Under the pieces are notes generated by a model. That model did not search any database, had not been told where the DNA came from, and saw only the letters and a program-made list of their open reading frames with translations. 14,406 nucleotides of DNA from a bacterium (GTDB lineage: Bacteria; Verrucomicrobiota; Verrucomicrobiia; Chthoniobacterales; Terrimicrobiaceae): contig RFZT01000024.1 in the NCBI GenBank assembly GCA_009920585.1, positions 1-14,406 on the forward strand, given 5' to 3'. A program made the translations under genes and the position numbers. Positions 14,321-14,406 of this stretch are shown here, in pieces. How positions within the stretch are numbered: position 1 is the stretch's first letter; every line of letters starts with the position of its first letter.

Positions 14321-14358
14321 GCCAACAGCGCTCTTAGCCGCTTTGCTGGCTGTCTTTC
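14321..14358 (+). terminator. Possible terminator after prfB
   Basis: GCCAACAGCG (14321-14330) can pair with CGCTTTGCTGGC (14339-14350), with one mismatch and a small bulge across an 8-nt loop. A T-rich tail (tgtctttc) follows. The stem is imperfect and the tail short, so this is a weak intrinsic terminator candidate. Confidence 0.35.
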
Positions 14359-14378
14359 CATAGAAATCTGATCAAATT

Positions 14379-14406
14379 ATGAATCTTGATACCACCTCGC
14401 TTGAAC
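14379..14406 (+). CDS. Possible start of a further gene, cut by window end
   Basis: An ATG at 14379 opens nine codons (MNLDTTSLE) that run off the right edge. It lies 97 nt after prfB and downstream of the possible terminator. No Shine-Dalgarno is seen, but that is common here. The fragment is too short to identify. Confidence 0.35.

Overview
This window is a housekeeping segment of a bacterial chromosome with moderately high GC. There are no phage, IS or CRISPR signatures and no intergenic gap over 300 bases. The gene content and mixed synteny (folP-cdaA-glmM, rnc, an FtsB/DivIC-like gene, prfB), together with a near absence of Shine-Dalgarno sequences, suggest Verrucomicrobiota or a PVC relative. 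That placement is inference; no marker here proves it.

Left block, minus strand (4620 down to 1). The transcription order is ald (alanine dehydrogenase), proA, acyP (acylphosphatase), an ABC ATPase, bioD, rplU, rpmA (cut by the window edge). The first five genes are joined by four consecutive 4-nt ATGA stop/start overlaps, so they look like one translationally coupled operon. rplU-rpmA follow after 48 nt. ProA is intact at its active site but lacks about 25 residues found in typical homologues.

Middle block, plus strand (4710 to 11207). An exported protein of unknown function lies divergent from ald. A compact run follows behind a plausible sigma70-type promoter with a palindromic spacer: nuoH, hisD, folP, cdaA, a 58-residue membrane peptide, glmM. 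The 58-codon gene (9655-9831) is the most interesting feature. It resembles only the N-terminal membrane anchor of CdaR/YbbR, the regulator of the diadenylate cyclase CdaA. It sits where cdaR sits in Firmicutes (cdaA-cdaR-glmM) and overlaps the 3' end of cdaA by 113 nt in another frame. This suggests a miniature CdaR lacking its extracytoplasmic domains.

Right block. On the minus strand, rnc (RNase III) is coupled to a polytopic membrane protein by a TAATG stop/start overlap; that gene converges on glmM with only 7 nt between the stop codons. Divergent from rnc, on the plus strand, are an FtsB/DivIC-like division protein and prfB (RF2). prfB has the classical autoregulatory +1 frameshift (CTT TGA C with an upstream GGAGG), so a simple ORF search gives only its 3' part. 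A weak terminator-like hairpin and the first nine codons of another possible gene close the window.

Functional themes are alanine/proline/biotin metabolism, translation (L21, L27, RF2, RNase III), and cell envelope with c-di-AMP (CdaA, mini-CdaR, GlmM, FtsB-like). The gaps at 548-595, 4621-4709, 5565-5633, 12489-12672, 13099-13143 and 14282-14378 were read for RNA genes and none was seen.
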